Shown: piece after piece, positions 8,501 through 23,500 of the stretch | Layout: every line of letters starts with the position of its first letter | How positions within the stretch are numbered: position 1 is the stretch's first letter | Made by a program: the position numbers and the translations under genes | The notes under the pieces: generated by a model | The model's input: only the letters and a program-made list of their open reading frames with translations | Told to the model about the DNA's origin: nothing | Database searches by the model: none | From: JAGVMG01 sp964461105 | Lineage (GTDB): Bacteria > Chlamydiota > Chlamydiia > Chlamydiales > Rhabdochlamydiaceae | Reading direction: 5' to 3' | DNA: 30,433 bases | NCBI GenBank assembly: GCA_964461105.1 | Contig: CAYWSY010000012.1 | Span: forward strand, 1-30,433

Positions 8501-11500
8501 CGAGAAGGGTAGATCCTGCGAGTGTGACAGGTCCGCTGAAGCTCAAAGGGCTTGAAGTTGTTTGCACCGTCTGTGCTAGACTGACAGGGCCCGCTCCACT
8601 TTGATTAAAGGAGCCTCCTGAAAAGATCGTTCCTGCAGCGGTGCTCGTGAACGTTCCACTATTGTTAATGACGATGCCCCCATTTGTCGTTGTCCAAGAA
8701 GATCCTCTCACCACATTTGCTGCCGTGAGATTGATTCCCCCTGCCGCATTAGTATTCACAACCCCGCTCAAGGTGGTCGTTCCAGTTATTGTAGATCCGT
8801 TTTGAATGAGCGCTCCTGCTGTAATATTTCCTGCAGTGACACCATGTGCAGAGACAATTGTCAAGGTGCCTAATCTTGCGCTCGAACCTACTGCAGCGCT
8901 AAAGACAACATCGCCTGTCCCTGCTGTTAAGCTCAGCGCATTTGCCCCATCAAGTGTATTAAAGAAAGTGATGGTTCCGGCACCAGCGCCTGAATTGAGT
9001 CCTGTTGCAACTCCAAGGGTCACCGGGCTTGAAAAGGATATATTTTGGTTATTTGTCTGAATCGTTCCTCCAAGAGAAACTGGCCCTGTGCCATTTTGAA
9101 GAAAGAAGCCATCGAGATTAAAAGACGCAAGCGCCGTTCCTGTAAATGTTCCCGAATTTGTAAGAGTAAGAGGTCCTCCTCCAACGGTTGTGATCGTCCC
9201 TGAATTGGCAACAAAGTTATTGCCGACCGCCAAAATGCCGAGGGGTCCGTTCGTATAGATGGATCCATTTAAGGTCGCAGTTCCCGTTGCATTCAGCATT
9301 TGAAGCGCGCTTGCCGCAAGTGTTGTAAACGTAAAATCGTGATTGCTTGTGATTGTTAAGACGCCAATTGGACTCATCACCGTTCCAACAGCACTGCTTA
9401 ATGTCAGGTCCCCATTTCCACACGCGATTGTTAAGTCTCCACTTCCTGTGATGGTATGAGCAAAGCTGACAGACTGCCCTGCAACAGATGTATCAATTGA
9501 GGGGGTTCCCGATAAGAGAACAGGACCTGTAAAGACAACCGGCTGTCCTGCAGTGATTGACCCTGAAAATGTGGTCGGTCCTGTTCCTAGTTGGCTAAAG
9601 GCTCCCGAGAGATTCGCTGTGCTAGATAAGGCAAGTGTGCCACTATTAACAATTGAAAGGGATCCGGTGCTCAAAGTGGTGAGCGTGTTATTGATCGCAA
9701 CGTTTGTACCAATGAGCTGAATTCCAAAGGCAGTAGGGACAAAAATCGCACCGTTAAATGTGGATGTTCCACTTCCACTAAATTGCAACAGCGCATCAAC
9801 ATTAATATCATTTGCTGTCACATTAAAGGCGCTGTCAATTTGCAAGCTTGAGAGTCGAGCGATTCCCCCAACCGTTCCAGTAAATGTAATCGAGCCGCCT
9901 CCCGCTAAAAGAGTGATCCCTTGAACATCATCAACAGTTCCATCCAGGGTATTTGCAAAGGAGATATTGGCCCCTGTTGTTCCTGTCGAAAACGTATTTG
10001 TTGCTTGAAGGACTACCGAAGTGGGGAAGGAAAGGGGGGTATTTGTCGTATAAATGCCAGCTCCCGCAAAAAGGGTTCCTGAAGGGGCAAATGTCGCAGC
10101 ATTAGAAACGAGATCTCCACTAAAGGTGATATTTGCCCCTGTGAGCGAAATTGACGCAAATTCTGTATTGCCAGCCATTCCAACAGCGCCGACTTGGAGA
10201 TTCCCAGCACCTGAGTTCATGACAAGTGTGCGCAATGCAGTTGATCCCGCGTGGACAGTCCCGACAGTTAACAGGCCGCCTGAAGTGTTAAGGGTCAAAT
10301 TCGTATTTGTTCCTAGTTGGATCGGTGCGCCGCTAAACGTCATAGCTTGTCCATTCGAAGAGAACGTGGCAAGCGAGCCTGCGCTCATCTGGAACGCATT
10401 CACTGCAGAATAGCTCTGCGCGTTTGCGTTGTAAGTCGTTCCAGAAAACGTCATTAAATTGGTAGCTGTTAATGTCGTCGTTCCCGTGACTCCCGCTGAA
10501 ACAGCTCCAATATTTGCAACAGAAATATTGCGACCTGTTAAGGTCAAATTGTTCAGAGGCATCCGTCCAACGGTTGTGCCAACAGGTTGCGTTAGGGTAA
10601 TGGTTCCTACACCTGAAAGAATGGTTAAGCTTTGCATGCCAGTTGTTGTATCAACCGTGTTCAACAAGGTCACATCTGCGCCAGTAGATCCGCTGTTTAG
10701 GATCGCATTACCACCCAAAACAAGACGTCCAGCAAACGAAATCGGCGCGTTATTCGTATTGATCGTTCCGGCAAGTCCTACGATCCCTGTCCCATTTTGA
10801 GTAAAAGGACCATCTACGGTAATCGTTCCGCCGGGCACGCCTGTGACCGTTCCCGAACTTGCGATCGTCACGACCACAGGACCTTCATTCAACGTCGTAA
10901 CCGAGCCGTTGCGGAAAAAATTAGTTCCGACAATGTTAATTCCCGCAGGTCCCGTTGTAGTTAAATTAACAGGTGTTACCATCGTCCCTACAGAAGAGGT
11001 TCCCCCTCCTGCTAATTTAGTCAAAGACAATGCTGTAATATTTGCCGTAATCGTCGCATTAAAGGCGTTGATGACGGTAATTGCTCCAATGGGGACACTT
11101 CCTCCAATAATACCTGCGATGCTGAGATTCCCTGAGCCCGCATTCAAGGTAACTGGGTAGAACCCGTTTACTGTTGAGCTGGATGCAAAAAAGATCGATC
11201 CTCCTCCAGTATTTGTATCCAGAGTGGTTGCAGCTGTCAAGGTAATCGGCGAGTTAAATGTGATATCAGATAACGCATTGATTGTCTGGACTGTCCCTGC
11301 TAAATGAAACGTATCGAGTCCTCCAATCCCTCTGATCTGAGTGAAATCTCCTGCAATTGTGAGGACTGTGTTTGGGCTGATTGTAAAGAGTAAGGAATTG
11401 GTCACAGACATTGGCCCAGTGCCTTGGGTCTCAACATTCCCTAAAAGAGTGATCGTAGAGCCCGATAGATTAATTCCTGCAGATCCGCTTGTCTGAAGAT

Positions 11501-14500
11501 CGCTGTTACATACTGTAGTTCCAGTGCCTGCCACTTGCGTAATTGAGGTGGCAGTCACAGCCTGCGTTGTGACATCGTGCGCATTTGTAATGGTAAGATC
11601 TCCAAGGGAGACTAGTGGAGAGGCTCCTGCATCAAATAAAAATGAGATGTCTCCCGATCCGGAGTTGAGCGTTAAATTCCCCATGTCTAAGGAACTATTT
11701 CCAGATACAGTGTTATGAAAGATGATCGACTGATTCCCTGCACTACTATTAAGAGAAGCTGTTGTTCCCGATGTGAGCATGGGCCCAAAGAAATCAATTC
11801 CGCCGGCTGTTGTTGTAATGCTTCCTGCAAGCGTTGTCGAACCTGTTCCAAATTGTTGCCAGGCCTGCGCGAGACTCAGCGTGCTTGTAGAGGCAATAAC
11901 CATCGATCCCAAATGATTGGTTGTCATCGATCCAGCAGCTGTCGTTGTCACATTTGCATTCAAAATGAAGTTGGTTCCTGTGAGAGATATGCCAGATAGC
12001 GTATTCGTGTCGAGCGCGCCATTAAATGTTGTGGTTCCACTTCCCGCTTGTTGCGCAATCGAAGCGGCTCTAATGGTCCCGCTTGCTAAAACATCGCTAG
12101 CGGATTGAATCGTCAAGGTTCCGATTCGAGTTCCTCCACCCACATTAGCTCCAAACGTAATCTCTCCTCCATCAGCAATCAGCTGGAGATTTTGAGCCCC
12201 GTCGATTGTGCTGGAAGCCCCAAAGGTGATGTCATTGCCGACAGGACCTGTTTTTAGTGTAACAGGAAAGGTGAGCGTAATGGCTCCTACAAAAGAAATT
12301 GCAGCATTAGCAGCTTCGATATTGGCGCCTAAATTAATCCCTCCCGCACCCGTTTGAGTAACTGCGCCTCCGGAGGTAATCGCGGCTCCAATAGTTAAAG
12401 TGCCCGAATTAGTCAATGACACAGGCCCTGGAGCTGTTGTATTCAGCGCAGCATTTTGATTGATGATGCTGCCTGTTATAGAAATTCCAGAACTGCCTGT
12501 TGTTGTGATCACACCACTTAACGTTGTCGTTGCACTTGAGGCAAGTTGAGAGAAGCTCAAGGCATTAATAAGAGGGTATGTGACGGTAGCTCCTCCCGCA
12601 CTGTGCACCGTAAAAGCGCCAATAGCAGTGGAAGCTCCAATGGCTCCGTTAAAGACGATATTTCCAGCGCCTGCTGTTAAATCAAGGGCAAAATTATGGT
12701 CGACTGTATCTAATGTTAATGCGCCTCCATTCGAATTCAAATGGAGCGCGCCAATGAGTGTGATTGGATTTGCAAAGAACAGGGCATTCGAGCTGATGGT
12801 CCCTGTAAGGTTGACAAGGCCGCCTACGCCACTTTCTGTAAAGGCCCCGTCAATCGATGTCGCCATTCCCGCAGTCAATGTCAATATGCCTGTATGGGTA
12901 ATTGCCACTGGGCCTGTGCTGGCTGCTGCTGTCGTTAGCGTGCCATTGAGGGTAAAATCAACTCCGGAAAGAGAGATTCCAGCTCCTCCCGATGTAAAGA
13001 GATTTCCAATCATCGTGCTCAATCCTGAGCCTGCCATCTGAGTGATCGAAGTTGCAGCAATTGCCCCTGTTGTTAAGTCACCCACACTGACCACAGTCAA
13101 TGCACCAATGGGAGTGGTCCCGCCGATGGCTCCTGCTACAGTGATCGTTCCACTTCCAGCAGTAAGATTCAGGTTGCTGGTATGAGCCGTTGTATCATTA
13201 ATCGTAGAGCTGAGTGTGATGTTGCGATTATTCGTTGAAGCATCCAAACTTGTTGCACCTGTCAAGGTGGCTGCAGTTGCAAAGGAGATAGCTCCCCCTG
13301 AGGTGACACTCCCCGCAAGAGAATTTGATCCGGAGCCATTTTGGGTAAAGGCTCCTGAAGGAGTCAGGTTTGCTGACGCTGTGAGGGTTAAAAGACCGGA
13401 ATTTGTAACCACAATGGGTGCATTTGTAGCAGACGTATGGATCGTGTTGTTAAATGTGAGTGCGTTTCCTGTAAGTTGCATTCCAGAAGGTCCGCTAAGA
13501 TCAACCGCTCCATTAAAGGTAGTTGTTCCCGTTGCTGCAAGCTGCGTGTACGCAGTTGCTGTGATCGCAGCTTGGATAACGTCGTGAGCTGTTGTAATTG
13601 TCAGAGTGCCTAAGCGAGTTCCTCCTCCAAGAGCGCCACTTAAGGTGATATCTCCCGTACCTGCTGAAAAACTCAACGACTGAGCGCCTGCTAGAGTTCC
13701 ATTAATCGTGCTTCCAAAAGAGATGTTGCCACCGGTAGGGTTGCTCGTTGTAATGTTCAAATCGCCTGTCAGGGTTGTAGGTCCTGCAAAAGAAACTAGA
13801 GAGTTGTGGGTCATCACAACGCCCCCGAGCGAGACTGTCCCTCCTCCTGATTCAGTAAATGAGCCATCTGTCATAAAACTTGTCCCGGAAGCAATTGTCA
13901 ATGCCCCTGTATGAGTAAGCGCCATCGGTCCGCTGCTTGCTGTCGAAAAAGCTCCTGATAGACTGATCACAGCAGAATCAAGACTGATTCCCCCTGCTGC
14001 TGTTGTGGTCATCCCCGCTGCAACCGTAGCGGTTCCCGATCCATTTGTTTCAGCAAAACTCCCTACTGTCATCGAGCTGTTAATGGAGAGATTGATCGGT
14101 TGATCAATACTAATCGATGTGAGCGGCAAGCTCCCTCCCACCGGTGCATTGAAAGTAACCGAACCCGTGCACGCGCCAAAGTTGATGGCAAGGGATCCCC
14201 CTCCCACATCAGCGTTTACCGATTGGTTAAAGATCACATCTCCATTAGCTCCACATGAGAAGGTGACTGCCCCTTGAATGAGAACCGGCTGTGTATAGGT
14301 TGCAGGAATCAATTGAGCTCCGATCAAGATGGCATTCGTCGGAGTATTGACAGAGAGTCCTGCTGCGTACACATTGGTTCCTGGATTGGGAACGAGCACA
14401 GGGGTCGGGGTAAATGTCGTTGCAGTTAGGCTCACATTATTTAAATTCTGCCCTGGAGCTCCAATCTGCGTGAAGACAAAATCTCCGCTGCTGGCATCCA

Positions 14501-17500
14501 TGGAAAAATTGAATCCTGTGCCAAGCAAATTGCCCATTGTGATATTTCCGCCATTGCTTTCTAGATCAAGATCGCCAGCGTTTTGTTGGATGGTTCCCGT
14601 ATTAAATGTGATGGGAGATCCACTAGACGAGACGGTTGTATTTGCCACGTCCATATTGAAGTTCGATCCTGCTGTATAGAGCTGTGTGGCTCCAAAATAG
14701 GTCGTCCCAGTATAATTGAGATCTGTTGTTGCTACAACTGTTGTTGTGCCCAAAGCTCCCTGACCCGCTCCCCCAAGCCCATTCCAATTGATTGTATCCC
14801 CAGTGATCGTGAGCACATTAAACGGTGTGATGGCCCCAATGGGTTGATCTAACGTGACAGTCCCCGTCATGGTCTGCAGGGTTAAATTGTGCCCACTGAT
14901 ATTTGGATTCACTGTTCCAGTAATATGAATATCCCCTGCACCTCCACCAGTTGAGAGAGTGGCACTTGCCGTTTGTGTCACATTACCTGTAAGGGTGATA
15001 TTGCTCCCTGTCGTCGTAATATCACCGCCAAGATTGATGGCTCCCGTTTCTTGTACAGTTGTTGTCGTGCGCACCGAGCTGCTTTGAAAAATGGTTGTTC
15101 CGACTGCACTCAAACAGTTTAAGGGCGTCATCGAACCTACTGCAACATCAAGCAGAATATTACCCGTTCCAGAAGCTAACGTCAGACAAAAAGGCCCATC
15201 AATTAAACTTGAGAAATGAATCGTTGCACCGGGTGACATCCCTCCATTCGTTGAGTCCAATGTCACATTTCCTGTTAACGTCACCTGATCGGAAAATGTG
15301 ATCATATCGCTTGTCGTGGAGATATTAGCTGCAATGGAAACAGCGCCGCCTCCACTTTCGCTAAAGATCCCGGTTAAGGCATGAGAGGCAGCGTTCATCG
15401 TCAGCGCTCCTGTATGCACAATCGATAAGCCGCCATTGCCAGTTGCCGTTACAGCTTGATCAAATCTAAATTGGGTCCCTGTAAGGGCTATTCCTGCAGG
15501 AGCTGTTGTCGTTAACGCTCCTTGAAACCAAGTTAATCCAGATCCCGCTGTCTGCTGAATCGATGCAGCATTGAGTGCAGCTGTTGCAGTAATTGCAGCT
15601 CCGCTTTGGAACGTAAGGGTATTTAAAGGATTTGTCCCGCCGACACTTCCATTAAGGTTGATTGCTCCGGCTCCCGCTGAGAGGGTTAAATGGCGAGGAG
15701 TGAGCATCGCATCGCTATTGACTGTGCTTGAAAGAGTGAGTGTTCCTCCCCCAGAATTCAGTGCCACGCCGCTTGTTAACGTAGTAACTCCGCTCAGTTG
15801 CAATGCACCTGAAGTGGTGATATTCGAGCCTAAAGAAACAGTCCCTCCGATCCCCGATTGGATAAAGGTGCTGCTCGAAGAGATTGGGGATGAGGAGGCC
15901 ACAGTTAAAGGTCCCGTATTCGAAATCGCAATAGCTCCGCTATTTGTCGTGACACTATTATTCAGGTTGATTGCAGTTCCCGTTAAACTAATGGCTCCAG
16001 TTGTAGCTGTTAGCGATCCATTAAAGGTTGTTGTTCCCGTTGCAGTTGTTGTAAAGGGACCTGCCGTAACAAGGTTATTCTGAAAGATCGCAGTTCCCGC
16101 GCTCACTAAGGTAAAGCCGGTTAGCGGAGTTGTAGCTCCCATTGAGCCTGAGAGCGTAAAGGTTCCCGTTCCTGCAGTGACGCTCATCGTATGAGCCCCA
16201 TCAAGTGCGCCGGATAGAGTGACGCTACTTCCCGTTCCACTATTGCTCACCGAGCTATTTGCCGTTAATGTGATCGGTGCTGCAAAGCTAATGGTTCCAC
16301 TTGTCGTTGTGAGCGCTGCACCATAATTAAGTGCGCCCGCCCCCGTTTGAGTGAAACTTCCTGCTATTGTTAATGTTGAAGCATTTGCAAATGAAGACGA
16401 CCCTGTATTGGTGATGCTCATTGGGCCTGCAGCAGAGGTGGTCACACTTTGAAAACTCATCTGATTGCCCAAAAGCGCGATGCCGCTTGCGCCTGAGGTT
16501 GTCAGCGTCCCGTTAAAGGTCGCAAGTCCGCTCATCGGATTTGTCGTAGCAATCGAGACTGCCCGCACAGCTTGTGTGGTAAGATTATCTGCATTTGTAA
16601 TCGTAAGGGGTCCGATTGTTGTCGTTCCACCAACAGCACTTCCCAAAATAATGCTGCCGTTGCCAGCAGTTAACGTTAAGGCTTCTGTTCCTGCAAACCC
16701 ATTGACTGTATTGCTCAACGTGATGTCTTGAGAGGAATTGCTGCTGTCAAACTCTGATGTGCTAACAAGTGTGATCGGCCCTGAAAATGAAATGGGGCCA
16801 TTTAAGGTTGTAATCGTGCCTGCAAAAAAGGTAGGCCCTGTTCCATTTTGGGTATAGGAGCCATCAATTGAGGTCGTATTGATCATTGTTCCTGAAAGCA
16901 CCCCTGAGTTCGTAACAACTAAAGAGCCTCCATTTGTTGTGACAATCGCGCCCGTACGAGAGAAATTCGTTCCGATCATGGTGATGCCAGCAGGGCCATT
17001 TGTATTAAAATTGCCAATAAGCGAGCTTGTTCCCGTTCCGGCTAACTGGGTAATGGATGCTGCTGTAATGTCTTGAACCGTCACATTGCGCGCGCTTATT
17101 ACGGTGATCGCGCCAACCCTGGTGAGTCCCCCGATTGCGGCATTCGCAAGAATATCTCCTCCACCTGCAGTCAGGGTGAAGGATTGATTTCCATTCACTG
17201 TATTAAAACTGATTGTAGACCCAGTTCCAACTCCAATGCTTAAAGCAACTGGAGCTGTCAGTGTGATAGCTCCTGTTATGGAGAGATTTGCATTTCCTGT
17301 AACAATAGATCCTGCAAGAGAAACAGCTCCCCCTCCAGATTGACTAAAAACCCCTGAGGAGGTCACCACTTTCCCAGCTGTCGTTGTGAGCTGCCCAGAG
17401 TTGACAATCGCAATCGGCCCTGAACTTGTTGTGGTCGCATTGCCAAGAATGCTTATTGCAGCTGCTGTAAGGCTAATCCCTCCCACTGCATTTGTATTGA

Positions 17501-20500
17501 GATCACTGTTAAAAACAGTTGTCCCAGATCCTGCAGATTGAAGAATCGATGCTGCGATGATCCCTTGAGTTGTCCAATTGCGCACACTGCTCACTGTGAC
17601 AGCGCCTAAACGGGAAATGCTTCCCGCATTTGTTAAGAGAGTGATATCTCCTGTTCCGGATAATAAGGTGAGATGACCTGGTCCATCAAGACTATTGACA
17701 AAGAGGATATTCGTATTTGTAGAAGAGGTGTTAATTGTTGCACTCTGTGCTGTCGGGATTGAAACGGCCCCTTGAAATTGAACCGCTCCCTTAACCACAA
17801 GAGTATTTGATAAACTCACAGGGCCTGTGCCGTTTTGAGAAAACGCCGCATCGATACTTCCCGTTGCCCCTGAACCAAATGTTGCAGTTCCTGAATTGAG
17901 CAAGAAAAAGGGTCCTGAACTGCCGGCTTGGGTTGTCACCGTGCCATTGATCGCAAAGTTCGTTCCCGTCAGACTAATCCCAGATGCTCCTGTTGAGAGT
18001 AACGCTCCATTGAATGTAGAAAGGCCAGATCCCGTTTGCTGAGTGATCGATCCCGCAGTGATCGCTTGAGCTGTCACATTGTTTGCATGGGCAATCGTCA
18101 CAGAAGTAAGAGGAACCATTGCGGTTCCTACAGCTCCTCCCAAAGTGGTATTGCCCCCGTCGCTATCCAAAGTCAAATTAAAAGCACCTTGAACTGTGCT
18201 ACTCAAAGTAATATTGCCAGATCCAGTTCCCGTAATCAAACTCACATTTCCGAAAAGTGTCACCGCGCTTGCAAAAGAGATCGCATCACCGGTTGTAATG
18301 ATTGATCCAACAAGCTGGACAGAACCTGTTCCATTTTGAGTGAACGCGCCATCCAATGAAATGGTTCCTGCTGCCGTGCTTGTGAACGTTCCACTGTTGG
18401 TGATTGTAAGCGGCCCCCCATTCAAGGTTGTAATTGCAGCTCCTCTTGTGATGTTAGTTGCGGTAAGAGCAATTCCAGCAGCACCAGAGGTGGACAGAGC
18501 TCCATTCAATAGGGTGGTTCCTGTCCCTGCACTTTGTGCAATCGATGCTGCGATAACCGCTTGAGCGGTCACATTCACTGCGCTTTGAATGGTGATTGCG
18601 CCAAGCGCGGTTATCGATCCAAGTGCTCCCGAAAATAGAATAGATCCTGCCCCGGCTGTAAGATCTAAGGGAGCTGTCCCATCAATTGTGCTCATGAAGG
18701 TGATGTTCTGACCCGCTGTCATCCCTCCGCCAGTTGTATCAAACTGCGCACTTCCAACAATGGTCATCGGACTTGTGATCACAACCGTTCCCGTGTGGGT
18801 CCGAATCAGACCTGTCTGAAAATAGGGGCCCGTTCCATTTTGAAGGAAAAATCCATCCACATCCAACGGTTGGGGATTCGTTCCCGTAAGTGTCCCCGAG
18901 TTAGTGATTGTGACATTTCCCCCATTCAACGTTGTCACAGAGCCGGTACTCACAAAATTATTGCCGACAACCGTGATATCGCCTCCATCCGTGCTCACAT
19001 TCCCAAAGGTAACCGTTCCATTCCCGTTTGTTAAACTAATGGATGTCGCAGAGAGCCCCTGCAAGTTGATATTCTCAGCCGTCGTGATCGAAAAGGCTCC
19101 CAAGCGGATAGAAGAACCGATGTCTGCATTGCAATTAATATTGCTTGTCCCCACTCCCATTGTGAGGTCAAACGCCCCATCAACGGTATTCTGAAAAGTA
19201 ATCTCTTGGTTTACCGCAGAGGTGCTAAGCGACGTATTTCCCGTTAAAGTTATAGGCCCGGTAAAGAGGATCTCATCTGCTGAAGTGATCGTATCGGCAA
19301 GCTGAACACTGCCTGCCCCTAATTGATTTAAAGGTCCACTAAGCGAGAGTGTCGCTGCAACAGGAAGGCTGAGCACTCCACTATTTGTAATTGTTAAACC
19401 GCCACCGCCCGTTGTCGTTACTGTGTTGTTGAAGGTAAATCCCGTTCCTGTCAGGCTGATGCCACCAACTGCTGTTGTAGCTATAGCTCCATTAAATGTA
19501 GAGGTGCCCGTTCCGCTCAATTGAGTCAATGTTCCGATCGAGAGTGCATTTGCAGTGACATTTGCAGCAGAGCTCAGCGTGAGCGCATTTAAAGGATTGA
19601 CTCCACCCACTGCCCCTGTGAGCGTAATACTTCCAGCTCCAGCAGAGAGCGTCACATTGCGCACTCCCATTCCATCGCCATTGAGGGTGCTTTGAAATTG
19701 GATCGCAGCATTCGTTGTGATCGTTGAAGTAATCACATTATTGCGAACGACAGCAACAGGGAAGTTAAGCGCATTGACAGCCGTTATATCTCCACCTAAA
19801 AAAATTGTCCCCGAAGAGGTAAAAGACACCGTATTGGAGAAAATATTTCCCTGAAGATTCAGATTTCCCCCTGTTAAGGCAAGGGAACTGAGCTCACTAT
19901 TCCCAGCTGTTCCCACGCCTGCAAGAGTGATCACTCCCGTTGCCCCAGCATTTAAATTCACCGTACGCAGACTTGCAGCGGTTGCATGCAACTCAGTTAG
20001 TGTGATGGCCCCAAGCGTTGAGTTAATCGCAAGATTCGTCGTTGCACTTAAGGTCATTGAGGCGGCTGTCAACGTAATCGGATTTCCATTCGTTGTAAAT
20101 GTTGTGAGAGCTCCCGCTTGAAGTGAAATGGTATTGGCAGAGTAAGATTGCGTTTGCGCGTGATATGTAGTTCCAGTAAACGCAAGCACTTCTGTTGCAG
20201 TCAGACTCGTAGCTCCACTAACTCCTGCAGACCCGCCCCCAATATTCGCTACCGTAATATTCCGGCCACTCGCGGTCAAAGAGCTCAGCGCAGTCGCCCC
20301 AATTGTTCCCGAAACTGTCACATCTCCGGTTCCAGCTGTGATCACAAGAGGCCCAGTACCACTGACAGCTCCTGAAAACGTCACATTGCCCACTCCCACA
20401 TTCGTATCGAGAGTCACAGGCCCAGTTAAAGTCACAGCAGATCCAAAAGAGATATTATCTGCAGTAGAAATCACGTTGGCAGCTAAAGAGACAGGTCCCC

Positions 20501-23500
20501 CTCCCGATTGCGTAAACGGACCATCGAGATTATGGATCGCTGCAGCATCGATGGTTAATGTCCCCGTGTTCACTACAGCAAAAGGACCACTAGCAGCAGT
20601 CGTTACAGGAGCAAACAAATGAATATTAGTCCCGGTAAGCGAAATCCCCGAAACGGTACTTGTCGCAAGAGCTCCATGAAAATCCGATGTGCCGCTACCT
20701 GCGGTTTGAGTCAGGCTCCCTGCAGTGATTGCCTGCGCTGAGAGGGCATTGACGCTAGAAATGACGACGCTTGTTAATGGAGTGACTCCACCGATCGCAC
20801 CGCTTAACGTCATAGACCCCGTTCCAGAGCTCAACGTCAGAGTCTGAGCGCCATTGACAGTGCTCGATAAAGTGAGCGCATTGGCCCCGCCTGTCCCACT
20901 ATTCAGAGAAAGGGCTCCCGTTAATGTCAGCGCGCTTGCAAAAGATAAGGGCTGATTCACAGTCGTTAAAGTCCCCGATACGCTAACAGCCCCCCCTGTT
21001 TGCGAAAATGCTCCGGAAATAGAGGTACTCCCTCCAAAAACACTGGTCATAGTCCCACTGTGTGTGAGCGAGACTGGACCTGCGGCCGTTGTGATGATCG
21101 ACCCATTGGAGTTTAAATGCGTCACATTAAGGGAGATCCCTGTGACGGTATTGGTATTTAACGTTCCTGTAAGCGTCGTCGTGCCACTGCCGGCCGTCTG
21201 AACAATTGATGCAGCGCTGATTGCTTGGGTCGACACATTAAACGCGCTTGAAATGGTAAGCGCCCCCAAACGCGTCGTCCCTCCAATTGCGCCCAAGAGC
21301 GAGATATTCCCTCCTGACACCCCACTGCCAGCTGCCAGTGTCAGATTCCCTGGGCCATCGACCGTGTTTGAAAACGTGATATTCTGCAAAGTAGCGGCCG
21401 TACTCAAATTCGCCGTCTCTGAAACAGGAATGCTTACAGCGGAGGCAAACGAAATTGCTCCTCCCACAGTCATCGTATTTGCAAGTGAAACCCCGCCACT
21501 GCCCGATTGCGTTAACGCCCCGCCGATATTCGCTGTAGCCCCCGCGGCAAATGTCACTATTGCCGTGTTACTCATCAAAAGAGGCCCACTACCCGTAGTT
21601 GTTGTTACAGGATTATTGAAGGTAAATGCAGCGCCGGTGAGATTGATCCCAGATGCTCCTGTTGTCGTTAATGCACCGTTAAATGTGGTTGTTCCAGTTC
21701 CTGCAACTTGAGAGAGCGATGCAGCCGAAATCGCCTGTGTGGAGACATTGTTTGCAGATGAGATAGTCATTGTAGTCACAGGCGTTGGCGATCCAATAGC
21801 TCCGCTCAAGGTGATATCCGCAGCTCCACTCGAAAGACTAAATGGTTGAGCGCCCGTCACAGAATTCGATAAAAGAATCGATCCCACCCCCGCAGATGAA
21901 TTTAAGCTAAGCGCTCCAGTGAGATTCAACGTGTTTGCAAAGGAGATCCCTGCATTAATTGTCAGAACTGTTCCTGAGACATTAAGCGTTCCAGCGCCAC
22001 TTTCCGTAAATGCTCCAGAAAGAGAGGTTGATGCCCCTGCCGTCAGATTTAATGCCCCTGAATGCGTGACTGTGAAGGGCCCGCCATTTGTGCTTATTAA
22101 ATTCCCATTGATCGTAAAAGCAGTTCCTACAAGCTGCACGCCGGCAGCTCCATTCGTATTGAGATTTCCCGCAAAGGTGGATAGCCCGGTCACTCCCGAT
22201 TCATTAATCGAAACAGCGCTCACTGAAGTTGTAGATAGGGAAGCTCCGCTTGTGATCGCAAGCGCTCCTAGTCGCGTTGTAGACCCAATGGAGCCTGCCA
22301 CCGAAATCGCCCCCGTGCCCGCACTTAAATTAAGCGCTCCTGGTCCATTGAGTGTACTCATGAACTGAATATCCCCAATCCCTGCGCCTGTATTTAATGT
22401 ATTAGCTCCCGTTAAACTCACCGCTCCTGTAAAGAGAATCGTGTCATTTGTTGTGGTGATCGATCCTGCCGATTGAACCGTTCCTGTACCCAATTGAGAA
22501 AACGCTCCATCTAACGTCATGGCTGCGCTAGATCCGAACACAAGCGTTCCATCTAGCGTCACACTCACAGGACCGCTGCTTGTCGTTGTCACCGTATTAT
22601 TAATAGAGACATTATGCCCCGTAATCACAAAACCCGAAGCATTATTCAGGTTAATTGCACCATTAAATGTCGATGTTCCCGTCCCTGCAACTTGGGTTAT
22701 TGTTGTGGCTGTAAGAGAAGCTGCCGTCACATTATTTGCAGAGTTAATCTGAAGAGAGCCAAGCCGAGTGGTTCCTCCCACAGCGCTTGAAAAAGTAATA
22801 TTACCGCCATCCGCCGTCAGATTTAAGTTTTGAGCTCCCGCAACCGTTCCATTGACCGTATTCAAAAAGGCAATATTTCCAATACCGGTGCCTGTACTCA
22901 AACTAATCGAATTCGGCAGTGTCAGCGCCCCTGAAAAAACGATATCTCTGCCATTTGTGACAATCGTTCCGCCAAAACTTGTTGCACCAGGTCCATTATC
23001 ACTAAAACCCCCATCGAGAGTTAAGATCACACCAGAAGGAACAGTGAGCAAACCTGAATGTGTCACCGATAACACACCCAAATTGGTCGTCGTGACGTTC
23101 GCATTGATATTCACAATATTCGTAGAGATCGAAATTCCAGACGCGCCGTTGGTATTTAATATGCCGTTGAATGTTGTTGTGCCCGATCCAGCACTCTGTG
23201 CAATCGATGCCGCCGTGATCGCATTTGCTGTCACATGAGTTGCGTTTGTAATTGTCAGTGCCCCAATCCGCGTTACGCCACCGACAGCCCCTGTGAAGGT
23301 AATTGAACCGCCCGTTCCTGCATTGAGGGTAAGGGGATTTGCCCCGTTGATGGTACTTGAGAATGAAAGACTCGCTCCAGCAGGTGAGGCTCCTGCGTTT
23401 GTTGTATCTTCTACAACCGTCCCTGTTAGATTCACAGGCCCTGTCATGGTGATCGTAGATCCGCTTGTAGTCAGATTGCCGCCAAGATTAATGGCAGTCA